DNA of 18,616 nucleotides from Spirochaetota bacterium (lineage in GTDB: Bacteria > Spirochaetota > Spirochaetia > Treponematales > Treponemataceae), in contig JAKPSR010000051.1 in NCBI GenBank assembly GCA_029571425.1, positions 1 to 18,616 on the forward strand. Reading direction: 5' to 3'. The translations under genes and the position numbers were made by a program. Position 1 is the first letter of the stretch, and every line of letters begins with the position of its first letter. The notes under the pieces are model-generated. The model was given only the letters and a program-made list of their open reading frames with translations, was not told where the DNA came from and did no database searches. Below are positions 1 through 6,446 of the stretch, in pieces.

Positions 1-1031
1 TGGTTGTGCGTCTCGTTCTTGAACATCAGGAGCCAGGGCTCCGAGCCCGTGACGCGGCCTTCGCGATCCGTGATGACGGCGTCGACGTAGATCGAGCACG
101 CGTTGATCTCCGCCGACTCCTCGAGATCGTCGAGGAGCCCGCGCTTGCGCAGGGCTTTCGCCCCGATGACGGCCATGTCCATCAGTGTTACCGGCTTGTG
201 GTCGGCGGCCCCCGGTTCGGCGCGCCCGCCGTAGACCTCGGCGCGGAGCCCTGAGTACGAGGCGACCGCTTCGGCGAGGGCCGCGCGGTACGGACCGTCC
301 GGCACGTCGATGCGGTCGAGCACGGTGTTGAACGTCGTGTGTCGGCAATGGTCGGACCAGTAGGTGTCGAGGACGCGAAGCTCGGTCTCGGTCGGGTCGC
401 GGCCCTCTTTCTTGAAATAGGATTGGAGGAAGGAGAGGTCCGCGACGTCCATCGCGAGGGAGGCCTTCGCGTGGAAAGAGGCGAGGCCCGCGGCGTCGAG
501 CCCGATGAATCCGCCCAGCGTCGCGATGGGTCCGGGCTCCCCGACGTTGAGGGCGAGGGTTTGGGGAAGGTCCGGGGAGGCGACGCGGGAGTCGACGGGG
601 TTGATCAGGTACCCGCGCACCCGGTCAAGGTCCTCGGCCGAAAGTTTTCCTCGTAGGACGTACACTCGGGCGGAGCGTACGGCCGCACGGCCGCCCGCGG
701 GGCCGGTCAGCAGGGCCAGGCACTGCTCGGCGGAATCCGCGCGCTGGTCGTACTGGCCGGGGAGGTATTCGATCGCGATCGCCGTCTCGTCCGGCGCCGT
801 CGGGAAAGATCCCCAATGGACGACGTCGCTTTGCGGCTCGGAGAAAATCTGCCCCGCCGCCCGGCGCGCCGTCTCGGGGTCGATTCCCTCGACGTCGTAG
901 CGGTTCAGGTAGCGTACCCCCTCGAGCTTCGGTATCCCGAGAAAGCCGACGAGCTCGGCGAGCGTTCGGGCCGCCTCGTTCTCGAAACCGTTCTTGCGCT
1001 CGACGTAGAGCCGGGTAATGGGCGATTGCAT
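1..1031 (-). CDS. purL: Phosphoribosylformylglycinamidine synthase PurL, 5' part (3' end outside window)
   Basis: Reading the minus strand from ATG at 1031 gives an open frame of about 343 codons with no stop to the window edge. It ends at position 1 in the middle of a MFKNETHN block, the conserved stretch that opens the first catalytic domain of PurL. Further upstream are YFKKEGRDPTETELRVLDTY (about residues 205-225) and WSDHCRHTTFNT, the latter a hallmark of FGAM synthase. The enzyme converts FGAR, glutamine and ATP to FGAM in cytosolic de novo purine synthesis. The extended RDPT.TELRVLDTYWSDHCRHTTF form resembles the large single-chain enzymes of Clostridium, Streptococcus and Bifidobacterium (about 1,200-1,260 aa), so most of the protein, including the glutaminase domain, should lie outside. 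A GGAGG lies about 8 nt before the ATG and supports the start. It is divergent from the Lrp-type gene; no purine riboswitch fits in the short leader. Confidence 0.92.
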   Translation of the reverse strand, partial: MQSPITRLYVERKNGFENEAARTLAELVGFLGIPKLEGVRYLNRYDVEGIDPETARRAAGQIFSEPQSDVVHWGSFPTAPDETAIAIEYLPGQYDQRADSAEQCLALLTGPAGGRAAVRSARVYVLRGKLSAEDLDRVRGYLINPVDSRVASPDLPQTLALNVGEPGPIATLGGFIGLDAAGLASFHAKASLAMDVADLSFLQSYFKKEGRDPTETELRVLDTYWSDHCRHTTFNTVLDRIDVPDGPYRAALAEAVASYSGLRAEVYGGRAEPGAADHKPVTLMDMAVIGAKALRKRGLLDDLEESAEINACSIYVDAVITDREGRVTGSEPWLLMFKNETHN

Positions 1032-1060
1032 GCGGGGTCCTCCGGTGGGTTCTTTTCCCG

Positions 1061-1069
1061 ATTCTGCCA
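1061..1069 (-). promoter_or_regulatory. Candidate extended -10 for purL
   Basis: On the minus strand, TGG precedes CAGAAT (TGn plus a 4/6 match to TATAAT). The predicted start of transcription gives a leader of about 23 nt that contains the GGAGG of purL. I see no convincing -35. This is pattern matching only. Confidence 0.3.
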
Positions 1070-1142
1070 TAAATGGGCGAAAATTGCTACGCGGGCTTAC
1101 GCCGCGTTCGCCCCGGCGGGGTCGTCCGACAAGGCTGTCCCC

Positions 1143-1171
1143 TTTATTCGATCGCCCGAGTGTGCTATTAC
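1143..1171 (+). promoter_or_regulatory. Candidate promoter of the Lrp-aminotransferase operon
   Basis: TTTATT (1143-1148), a 17-bp spacer and TATTAC (1166-1171) preceded by TGC (extended -10). Transcription would start near 1178, leaving a leader of about 39 nt. The leader holds a small imperfect hairpin (GCCTCT-CGA-AGGGGC, one T-G wobble) and then AGGAG ahead of the Lrp-type ATG. Lrp-family genes are often autoregulated, so an operator may lie here, but I cannot identify one. Confidence 0.4.
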
Positions 1172-1216
1172 TGAAGGGCCTCTCGAAGGGGCAAATATCG
1201 CCGCAAGGAGCCGAAT

Positions 1217-1702
1217 ATGCAGGAAATTCTCGAGCTGTTGCAGAACGACGCGCGCTTGACCGCAGAGGACATCGCGACCATGACCAAGAAGTCCGTGGCG
1301 GAGGTCCAAGAGGCGATCGCGGCGATGGAGCGAGATGGCGTCATCCTGAAATACACGGCGATCGTCAACCAGGAAAAGGTGCGCGCCGAGAAAGAGACGG
1401 TTCGCGCGGTCATCGAGATCCAGGTGACGCCCGAGCGCGAGCACGGCTTCGACGCCCTTGCCGAGCGGATCTACCGCTTCCCGCAGGTGAAGTCCCTTCA
1501 CCTGATGTCCGGCGGTTACGACCTTCAGGTCATCATCGAGGGGAAGACCCTCAAGGACGTCGCCTTCTTCGTCTCGGAGAAACTCGCGACCCTAAATGGG
1601 GTCAAGAGCACCAAGACCCATTTCGTCCTCAAGACCTACAAGGAGAACGACATCGTCTACGTCGACGGGAAGAAAGACCGGCGCGAAGGAGTGACCGCTT
1701 GA
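1217..1702 (+). CDS. Lrp/AsnC family transcriptional regulator
   Basis: A 161-residue protein with the two-part build of the Lrp/AsnC family. An N-terminal helix-turn-helix (about residues 1-55, MQEILELLQNDARLTAEDIA onward) is followed by a RAM/ligand-binding domain (about 65-145) with the family-typical GGYDLQV segment. Such proteins bind DNA as dimers or octamers and usually sense amino acids. ATG at 1217 follows AGGAG by about 7 nt. The stop overlaps the start of the aminotransferase gene (TTGA, 4 bp), so the two are translationally coupled. The regulator probably controls, or responds to the substrate or product of, its partner. That pairing is inference from context; the ligand is unknown. 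Confidence 0.88.
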   Translation: MQEILELLQNDARLTAEDIATMTKKSVAEVQEAIAAMERDGVILKYTAIVNQEKVRAEKETVRAVIEIQVTPEREHGFDALAERIYRFPQVKSLHLMSGGYDLQVIIEGKTLKDVAFFVSEKLATLNGVKSTKTHFVLKTYKENDIVYVDGKKDRREGVTA

Positions 1703-2877
1703 ACACGAGGGAAGACCGCTTTTCGCGGAAGATGCTCAAGACGCCGCCGTCGCCGATCCGGAAGTTCTTCGACCTGATCATCGGCCGCGACGACATCATA
1801 TCGCTGGGGGTCGGCGAGCCCGATTTCCCCACGCCCTGGGTCATGCGAGAGGAGGCCTATTACCACCTCGAGCAGGGACATACATCCTATACCTCCAACT
1901 GGGGCCTGACCGAGCTGCGCGAGGGCATCGCGCGATACCTCGCGAAGTTCGACCTGGACTACGACCCCAAGAAGGAGATACTGGTGACGATCGGCGTCTC
2001 CGAGGCGATCGACGCGGTGTTGCGCGCGATTCTTAACCCCGGCGACGAGGTGATCGTCTGCGAGCCCTGCTACGTCTCGTACCAGCCGCTCGTCGAGCTT
2101 TGCGACACCAAGCTCGTCAGGCTCGACACGATGCCCACCGGATTCATACCGACCGCCGCGGCGATCGAGCGGCTTATCACGCCGAAGACGAAGGCTATAA
2201 TGTTCTGCAGCCCGAGCAACCCGACCGGTCGCATGATCCCGGCCGACGAGCTCGCCAAGATCGCCGAGGTGGTGAAGAAGCACCAGATATGGGTTCTTTC
2301 CGACGAGGTTTATTGCGAGCTCGTGTACGACGGGCACAAGCACGTCTCGATCGGCTCCTTCCCCGGCATGAAGGACTATTCCATTATCCTTAACGGCTTC
2401 TCGAAGGCGTTCGCGATGACGGGCTGGCGGATCGGGTACTTCGCGTGCCCCGCCGACCTGATGTCCGAGGTGCACAAGCTGCACCAATACTCGACTATCT
2501 GCGCGCCGATCATGAGCCAGTACGCCGCCCTCGAGGGGCTCAGGAGCGGGGCGGATGAGGTCGAGCGGATGCGCCTGTCGTACCAGCAACGGCGAAACCT
2601 GATGATCCACGCGTTCAAGGAGATGGGCCTGCCCGTCAACGAGCCCGAGGGCGCGTTCTACGTCTTCCCCGACATACGGAAGACCGGTCTTTCGTCCGAG
2701 GCGTTCGCGACTAAGTTGATCAACGAGTACAAGGTGGCCGTCGTGCCGGGGAACGCCTTCGGCTCGGGTGCCGAGGGGTTCATCCGCTGCTGCTACGCAA
2801 CCGAGATCGGGAAGCTGAAGGAAGCCCTGCGGCGGATCAAGCTGATGGTCGAGGGAAAACCCTACGATGGGGCGTGA
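1699..2877 (+). CDS. PLP-dependent class I/II aminotransferase (aspartate/aromatic aminotransferase-like)
   Basis: 392 residues, the usual length for fold-type I aminotransferases of the AspC/PatA type. Visible active-site residues, numbered from the TTG start, are N174 in SPSNPTG, D202 and Y205 in SDEVYCELVYDG, the PLP-Schiff-base lysine K236 in NGFSKAFAMTGWRIGY, and R363 in FIRCCYA for the substrate carboxylate. The enzyme is cytosolic and transfers amino groups between an amino acid and a 2-oxo acid; the exact substrate cannot be read from sequence. The TTG at 1699 is chosen because AAGGAG (1686-1691) sits 7 nt upstream, it overlaps the regulator stop as TTGA, and the resulting N-terminus fits the family. 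The frame stays open upstream to 1018, but that part is antisense to purL or overlaps the regulator. It is transcribed with the Lrp-type gene and ended by the terminator at 2918-2949. Confidence 0.9.
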   Translation: MNTREDRFSRKMLKTPPSPIRKFFDLIIGRDDIISLGVGEPDFPTPWVMREEAYYHLEQGHTSYTSNWGLTELREGIARYLAKFDLDYDPKKEILVTIGVSEAIDAVLRAILNPGDEVIVCEPCYVSYQPLVELCDTKLVRLDTMPTGFIPTAAAIERLITPKTKAIMFCSPSNPTGRMIPADELAKIAEVVKKHQIWVLSDEVYCELVYDGHKHVSIGSFPGMKDYSIILNGFSKAFAMTGWRIGYFACPADLMSEVHKLHQYSTICAPIMSQYAALEGLRSGADEVERMRLSYQQRRNLMIHAFKEMGLPVNEPEGAFYVFPDIRKTGLSSEAFATKLINEYKVAVVPGNAFGSGAEGFIRCCYATEIGKLKEALRRIKLMVEGKPYDGA

Positions 2878-2884
2878 CGCCTAA

Positions 2885-2901
2885 CGCGGCGCGACGCCGC
2901 G
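2885..2901. repeat. GC hairpin after the aminotransferase stop
   Basis: Perfect inverted repeat CGCGGCG-CGA-CGCCGCG, beginning 7 nt after the aminotransferase stop. The same arms occur in the hairpin at 11760-11778 after htpG. It has no T-run, so it is not itself an intrinsic terminator; it could protect mRNA 3' ends. Confidence 0.55.
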
Positions 2902-2908
2902 CGGGGAA

Positions 2909-3850
2909 TTAGTTGTCCTGGCCGCCCTCGAGGGCGGCCAGTTTTTTTTCCGCCGCGCGCGCCGCGTCCGCGAGGAAGGCCGCGCGGGCTATCTCCGCCG
3001 AGCGGCGATACGCGGTCGCGGCCTCGTCGCGCGCGCCCGCCTTCTCCTCGACCGTCCCGAGGGCAAGCCAGCTCGCGGCGAGCCCGTTCGGGTTTTCGGC
3101 TCGGCGGTCGAATCCTATCGCGGCCCTGAGCGCCTCGCGCGCGCCGGGGTAGTTCCCCGCCTTCGACCGTATCGACGCGAGGAGGAACCAGTCGTAGGCT
3201 GCGTCCTCGAGATATCTTCCCTTCTCGTGTATGGACGCCGCCTCGAGGGCGGCGACCTCGGCCGCGCGCGCGTCGCCGAGCTCCTTTTCGGCGAGCGAGA
3301 GGGCTCGGTACGCGAAGGCGGCGAAGAGTTCGTTGCCCTTCAATGCGGGCATCTCGGCCCGGACGGTCTCTCTCGCGCGGAGCGCCGCCGCGCGTCGCGC
3401 GTCCGAATCCATGTCGGGCGCGGGCGCCCCCTCGGCGAGTCCGCCGCGGGCTAGGTACACGCGCGAGACGGCCGTGAGCTCGGCGTCCGCGGACGCCGTC
3501 GCCTCGGCGAGGGCGCGTTTCCAGCAGTCGTTCGCGCGGTCGCGGTTCCCTTCGTTAAACCACGCGTTCCCCTCGGCGAGGAGCACGCGCGTTCGGGTCC
3601 CCGGCGAGTCGGCGGCGACCGCGAGGCGCCACGCCTCGGCGAGGAATAGGCGCGCGCTGTCGTATTCCCCTCGGAGTGCCGCGCGGTTCCCGAGGTCGAT
3701 CTGGCCGAGCGCGGCGTTCCTGCCCTCGTATATCTCTACTGGCCGTTCCGGCGCGGAAGAGCACCCGGTCGCGCAGGCGAGCGTCGCCAACCCAATCGCC
3801 GCGAGGGCGATTAGGGCCGCTTTTCCATGTCTCATCGCGTTCGTGTTCAT
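2909..3850 (-). CDS. TPR-type lipoprotein, last gene of the mla operon
   Basis: A 313-residue secreted lipoprotein. It has a basic N-terminus, a hydrophobic stretch and a lipobox ending LACATGC near residue 30, so it should be lipidated at that Cys. The rest is alpha-helical and Ala-rich with units resembling tetratricopeptide repeats (for example RGEYDSARLFLAEAWRLA, FNEGNRDRANDCWKRALAEA, AGNYPGAREALRAAIGF, KAGARDEAATAYRRSAEIA). TPR domains bind other proteins. ATG at 3850 follows AGGAG at 7 nt, and the start lies only 9 bp after the mlaD stop, so it belongs to the mlaEFD operon. It may act as the envelope partner of the MCE transporter, but no known Mla or Pqi auxiliary family is recognisable. 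Its last codons (LAALEGGQ) double as the terminator of the convergent aminotransferase operon. Confidence 0.85.
   Translation of the reverse strand: MNTNAMRHGKAALIALAAIGLATLACATGCSSAPERPVEIYEGRNAALGQIDLGNRAALRGEYDSARLFLAEAWRLAVAADSPGTRTRVLLAEGNAWFNEGNRDRANDCWKRALAEATASADAELTAVSRVYLARGGLAEGAPAPDMDSDARRAAALRARETVRAEMPALKGNELFAAFAYRALSLAEKELGDARAAEVAALEAASIHEKGRYLEDAAYDWFLLASIRSKAGNYPGAREALRAAIGFDRRAENPNGLAASWLALGTVEEKAGARDEAATAYRRSAEIARAAFLADAARAAEKKLAALEGGQDN
2918..2949 (+). terminator. Intrinsic terminator of the Lrp-aminotransferase operon, inside a convergent gene
   Basis: A perfect 24-bp palindrome (2918-2941, arms CTGGCCGCCCTC and GAGGGCGGCCAG) is followed directly by eight T residues (2942-2949) on the plus strand. 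It begins about 40 bp after the aminotransferase stop and fully overlaps the 3' coding end of the minus-strand lipoprotein gene, where it encodes KKLAALEGGQ. Confidence 0.9.
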
Positions 3851-3859
3851 CGCGCTCTC

Positions 3860-4819
3860 CTAGAATTCGATATTCCGCGAGTTCGTCCCCGACGAGTCGG
3901 ATTGCGCGCGCTCGGGTACCCCGTTCCGAAGGAGCGGGTTGTTCTTAAGCGCCTCGAGCACGTCCTGTCCCTTGCCGAGTGCCAGGCGCAGGTCCTCGAC
4001 CAGGCGCGCGATCTGCGGCATCTGTGACTTGAGGATGGCCGTCGACGCCTCGACGTTGTCGAGCGTGCCGGCGAGCGAGCCGAAGGTCGATTCCACGTTC
4101 GCGAACATCGTCCCGTCCGGGTCGATCAGGGCAGGCACGAGACCCTTCGAGTCCGCTGACGCGCGCTCGAGATTGTCCGTAATGCCCTGCACGTTCGCCA
4201 GGATGCCCGAGAGGGACGACTCGAGCTCGGCCGTGATGCCGGAGACGCTCGTTAGGGTGTCGTTGAGCGGGCCGGGCGAGGTGCCGTTTAGCTGGCCAAG
4301 GGTCCCGCTTAGGTTGGAGAGGATCGGGTTAAGCTGGGCGATCAGGCTGTTGATCGTGTCGTCGCGCGGCGGGACGTAGGCGACTCCCTGCGAGACGAGG
4401 AGCCGACCTTCCGGCGAGTCCGCGCGCGGGATTCGCGATCCTTCCTTGATGGGCTCTGATCCGCGGCCCGGGTGGAGCAGGAGCTGGTTCGAGAGCCCGA
4501 TTGGGTTGGTGATGAGCTCGATCAACGTTCCCTCGGTCACGCGACTCGCGTAGGTATCGTAGATCACGAGCGCCACGTCGACCTCGTCGTCTTCGTTCAG
4601 CGTTATGCGCTTTATCTTCCCGACCGTGAAGCCCTTATACTGGATCGACATTCCCTCGGAAAGGCCCGCCGAGGTCTCGAAGACCGCGGCGTAGGCGTAG
4701 TCCTTCGCGAACCACCGCTGCTTGCTGCCCAGCAGCAGCACGAGTAGGAGCAGCAACGCGAGGGCGGAAACCGCGAGCAGGCCGACGATTTGGTCCGCGT
4801 AGCGAATCTTGAATCTCAT
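3860..4819 (-). CDS. mlaD: MCE-domain protein, MlaD-like lipid-transport subunit
   Basis: A 319-residue protein with one N-terminal transmembrane helix (about residues 9-30, Leu-rich) followed by an MCE domain (about 37-115, from AAVFETSAGLSEGMSIQYKG through IELITNPIGLSNQLLLHPG). A long Ser/Asn/Leu-rich helical tail follows (about 150-300). MCE proteins form periplasmic hexamers anchored to an inner-membrane MlaE/MlaF ABC transporter and carry phospholipids between the membranes. ATG at 4819 is preferred over the open upstream extension because it overlaps the mlaF stop (ATGA), has AAGGA upstream, and puts the TM helix at the N-terminus. The tail is longer than in E. coli MlaD (183 aa) and is closer to the longer MCE proteins whose tails may extend the channel. 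Confidence 0.9.
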   Translation of the reverse strand: MRFKIRYADQIVGLLAVSALALLLLLVLLLGSKQRWFAKDYAYAAVFETSAGLSEGMSIQYKGFTVGKIKRITLNEDDEVDVALVIYDTYASRVTEGTLIELITNPIGLSNQLLLHPGRGSEPIKEGSRIPRADSPEGRLLVSQGVAYVPPRDDTINSLIAQLNPILSNLSGTLGQLNGTSPGPLNDTLTSVSGITAELESSLSGILANVQGITDNLERASADSKGLVPALIDPDGTMFANVESTFGSLAGTLDNVEASTAILKSQMPQIARLVEDLRLALGKGQDVLEALKNNPLLRNGVPERAQSDSSGTNSRNIEF

Positions 4820-5553
4820 GACTGTATTTCCTTTTCCATCATGCGGGCGATCGATTCGTCGTTGACGAATTCCTCTGCCGACACGGAGAGCGCGAGCTTG
4901 CCGTCGACGATCAGGCACACCCGCTCGGCCATCTCCTTGATTACCTTTAGGTTGTGACTGACGAACACTACCGTGCGGCCCGCCGCTCGCTCTTTTTTCG
5001 CGAGGGCGATAAGGCGCCTCGCGGCCGTTTCGTCGAGCGATTCCGTCCACTCGTCGAGGAAGAGGATACTCGGCGCGCAGAGCGCCGCGCGCGCGAAGGC
5101 GATCAGCTTTTGCTCGCCCATCGAGAGCTGCGCGGGGCGGACGTCGAGCGCCTTCCGGTAGCCGACCGCCGAGATCACTTCCTTTATCCGGATAGAGCGC
5201 TCGTGCGCCGTCATCCTTGGGAAGTGCACCTTAAGGGGGAGCTCCAGTATCTGGAGAAGGCTTTGGTTCGCCCACAGGGCCGAGTCCTGGAAGACGAATG
5301 CCGCCTCGCGCCTGAACGAAAGCGCGTGTTCCCTTCCCATCAGGGAGATGTCCTCGCCCCGATAGAGCGCGGCCCCGCGCGTCGGCACGAGAAGCCCGGC
5401 GACTAGCTTGAGCACCGTGCTCTTCCCGCCGCCTGACGGGCCGACGAGCGCGGTCGCGACCCCTTCCTCGATCGCGAGGCTGACCCCATTGACGATCACC
5501 TTTCCTTGCGCGGCGAAGGTGACGTCCGCGAGCTCGAGGATCGGCGCGATCAT
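4816..5553 (-). CDS. mlaF: MlaF-like ABC transporter ATPase
   Basis: A 245-residue cytosolic ABC ATPase. Motifs in order: Walker A GPSGGGKST (38-46), Q-loop Q89 in FVFQDSALW, signature LSMGEQ (143-148), Walker B plus catalytic Glu LFLDEW (D167, E168), D-loop SLD and switch His H200 in FVSHN. The enzyme would power lipid transport through MlaE and MlaD. The signature is LSMGE rather than LSGGQ, and Walker B is followed by WTES rather than the usual PT.GLD, but all catalytic residues are present. ATG at 5553 has GGGAGG 6 nt upstream and lies 15 bp after the mlaE stop; its own stop overlaps mlaD (ATGA). The neighbours decide the assignment to the lipid-transport family rather than another importer. 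Confidence 0.9.
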   Translation of the reverse strand: MIAPILELADVTFAAQGKVIVNGVSLAIEEGVATALVGPSGGGKSTVLKLVAGLLVPTRGAALYRGEDISLMGREHALSFRREAAFVFQDSALWANQSLLQILELPLKVHFPRMTAHERSIRIKEVISAVGYRKALDVRPAQLSMGEQKLIAFARAALCAPSILFLDEWTESLDETAARRLIALAKKERAAGRTVVFVSHNLKVIKEMAERVCLIVDGKLALSVSAEEFVNDESIARMMEKEIQS

Positions 5554-5568
5554 CGGTTGCCTCCCGCG

Positions 5569-6348
5569 TTACAGCGCATAGAAGACCCCGGAGATCACGA
5601 TGTCGGCCAGGATGCACCAGGCGAACGCGCTTCCTACCGCGCGGAGGCCTGCCTGCGGTATCTCGGTGGAGGCGCGCTCAACGGAAAAGCCCTGGACGGT
5701 CGCGACGATCGATATCACCATCCCGAAGACGAGGCTCTTGGCGATCGAGACCGAGATGTCCGCGATCGAAAGGTTTCGGAGGAGGTTGTTGAAATAATCC
5801 GCCGGGGGCTGCGAGCTTAAGACCAGGACGAGGAAATACGACCCGACGAGCCCGAATAGCGAGAAGTAGACGTTGAGGAGAAAAAGCGAGATCGTCACCC
5901 CGAGAAGCCGCGGGACGACGATATGCTCGAAGGGGTCGACCCCGACGGAGATATACGCCTCGACCTCGTGCGATACGACCATGCCGGCGATCTCGGTCGC
6001 GATCGCCGTGGCCGAGCGCGCGATGATGATGAAGGCGGTCAAAAGGGGGCCGAGCTCGCGCGTCACGATGATGATCAGTAGCGGGTAGATCATCGACGCC
6101 CGCGACCACGTCGTCAGGAGGGGAAGGGCGAGGAGGTTGACCGCGACGCCGATGCCGAGGGCGAGCAGGGCCGAGATGCCGAGCGCTTCGACGAAGGTGA
6201 AGAGGACCTGCATGATGAGGATCTTATACGACGCCTGCCCGCGAACCACGAAGGGCGAGATGCCGCGGAGGGCACGCCCGAAGAAGCCGATGGTATATAG
6301 GGCGTCTTTCGACCGCTTGCTCACGGCGTTCCCGATCATGGCCAACAT
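5569..6348 (-). CDS. mlaE: MlaE-family ABC permease
   Basis: A membrane protein of the MlaE permease family with about five or six hydrophobic segments. The family core is clear: ITRELGPLLTAFIIIARSAT, then ATEIAGMVVSHEVEAYISVG and DPFEHIVVPRLLG. It would form the inner-membrane part of the MCE lipid transporter with MlaF and MlaD. The start is uncertain. The frame opens at TTG 6384, but that TTG is also the -35 of a good promoter. ATG at 6348 (259 aa) or ATG at 6339 (256 aa) gives an N-terminus that aligns with E. coli MlaE (260 aa). None has a Shine-Dalgarno sequence. I chose 6348 because the predicted transcription start falls exactly on its A, so the mRNA would be leaderless. It is the first gene of mlaE-mlaF-mlaD-lipoprotein; no STAS-domain MlaB is present. 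Confidence 0.9.
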   Translation of the reverse strand: MLAMIGNAVSKRSKDALYTIGFFGRALRGISPFVVRGQASYKILIMQVLFTFVEALGISALLALGIGVAVNLLALPLLTTWSRASMIYPLLIIIVTRELGPLLTAFIIIARSATAIATEIAGMVVSHEVEAYISVGVDPFEHIVVPRLLGVTISLFLLNVYFSLFGLVGSYFLVLVLSSQPPADYFNNLLRNLSIADISVSIAKSLVFGMVISIVATVQGFSVERASTEIPQAGLRAVGSAFAWCILADIVISGVFYAL

Positions 6349-6354
6349 AATGAT

Positions 6355-6384
6355 AGTATACACTAGGGCGCGAACGGAGGGCAA
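6355..6384 (-). promoter_or_regulatory. Promoter of the mla operon (predicted leaderless)
   Basis: TTGCCC (6384-6379), an 18-bp spacer and TATACT (6360-6355) on the minus strand. Six bases (ATCATT) separate the -10 from the ATG at 6348. Transcription starting 7 nt past the -10 would begin on that ATG. The divergent radical SAM gene has the same spacing. Confidence 0.6.
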
Positions 6385-6410
6385 TGAAGGCAGTCGGATT
6401 CATCGCGCGG

Positions 6411-6440
6411 TTGCCCCGCGGGCGTGATGCGTGATAGCCT
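6411..6440 (+). promoter_or_regulatory. Promoter of the radical SAM gene (predicted leaderless)
   Basis: TTGCCC (6411-6416), an 18-bp spacer and TAGCCT (6435-6440) preceded by TGA (extended -10). Six bases (CGATCC) then lead to the ATG at 6447, so the predicted start of transcription is the A of the start codon. There is no Shine-Dalgarno sequence. The -10 matches consensus less well than the mlaE one. Confidence 0.5.
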
Positions 6441-6446
6441 CGATCC

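Noticed and set aside
1032..1216. Purine riboswitch upstream of purL
   Set aside because: No conserved purine aptamer pattern is visible and the predicted leader is only about 23 nt.
1018..1698. Open frame upstream of and continuous with the aminotransferase, giving a 619-residue reading
   Set aside because: It is read out of frame through the Lrp-type gene and into purL, has no ribosome site and shows the Arg-rich composition of shadow frames in GC-rich DNA. TTG 1699 has a good ribosome site and fits the family length.
1657..2610. 317-codon minus-strand open frame opposite the aminotransferase
   Set aside because: Composition rich in Arg, Asp, His and Leu with no recognisable domain; it mirrors the codons of a clear PLP enzyme.
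4820..5050. N-terminal extension of the MCE protein to 396 residues
   Set aside because: It lies within mlaF in another frame; ATG 4819 has the ATGA overlap with mlaF and places the membrane helix at the N-terminus.
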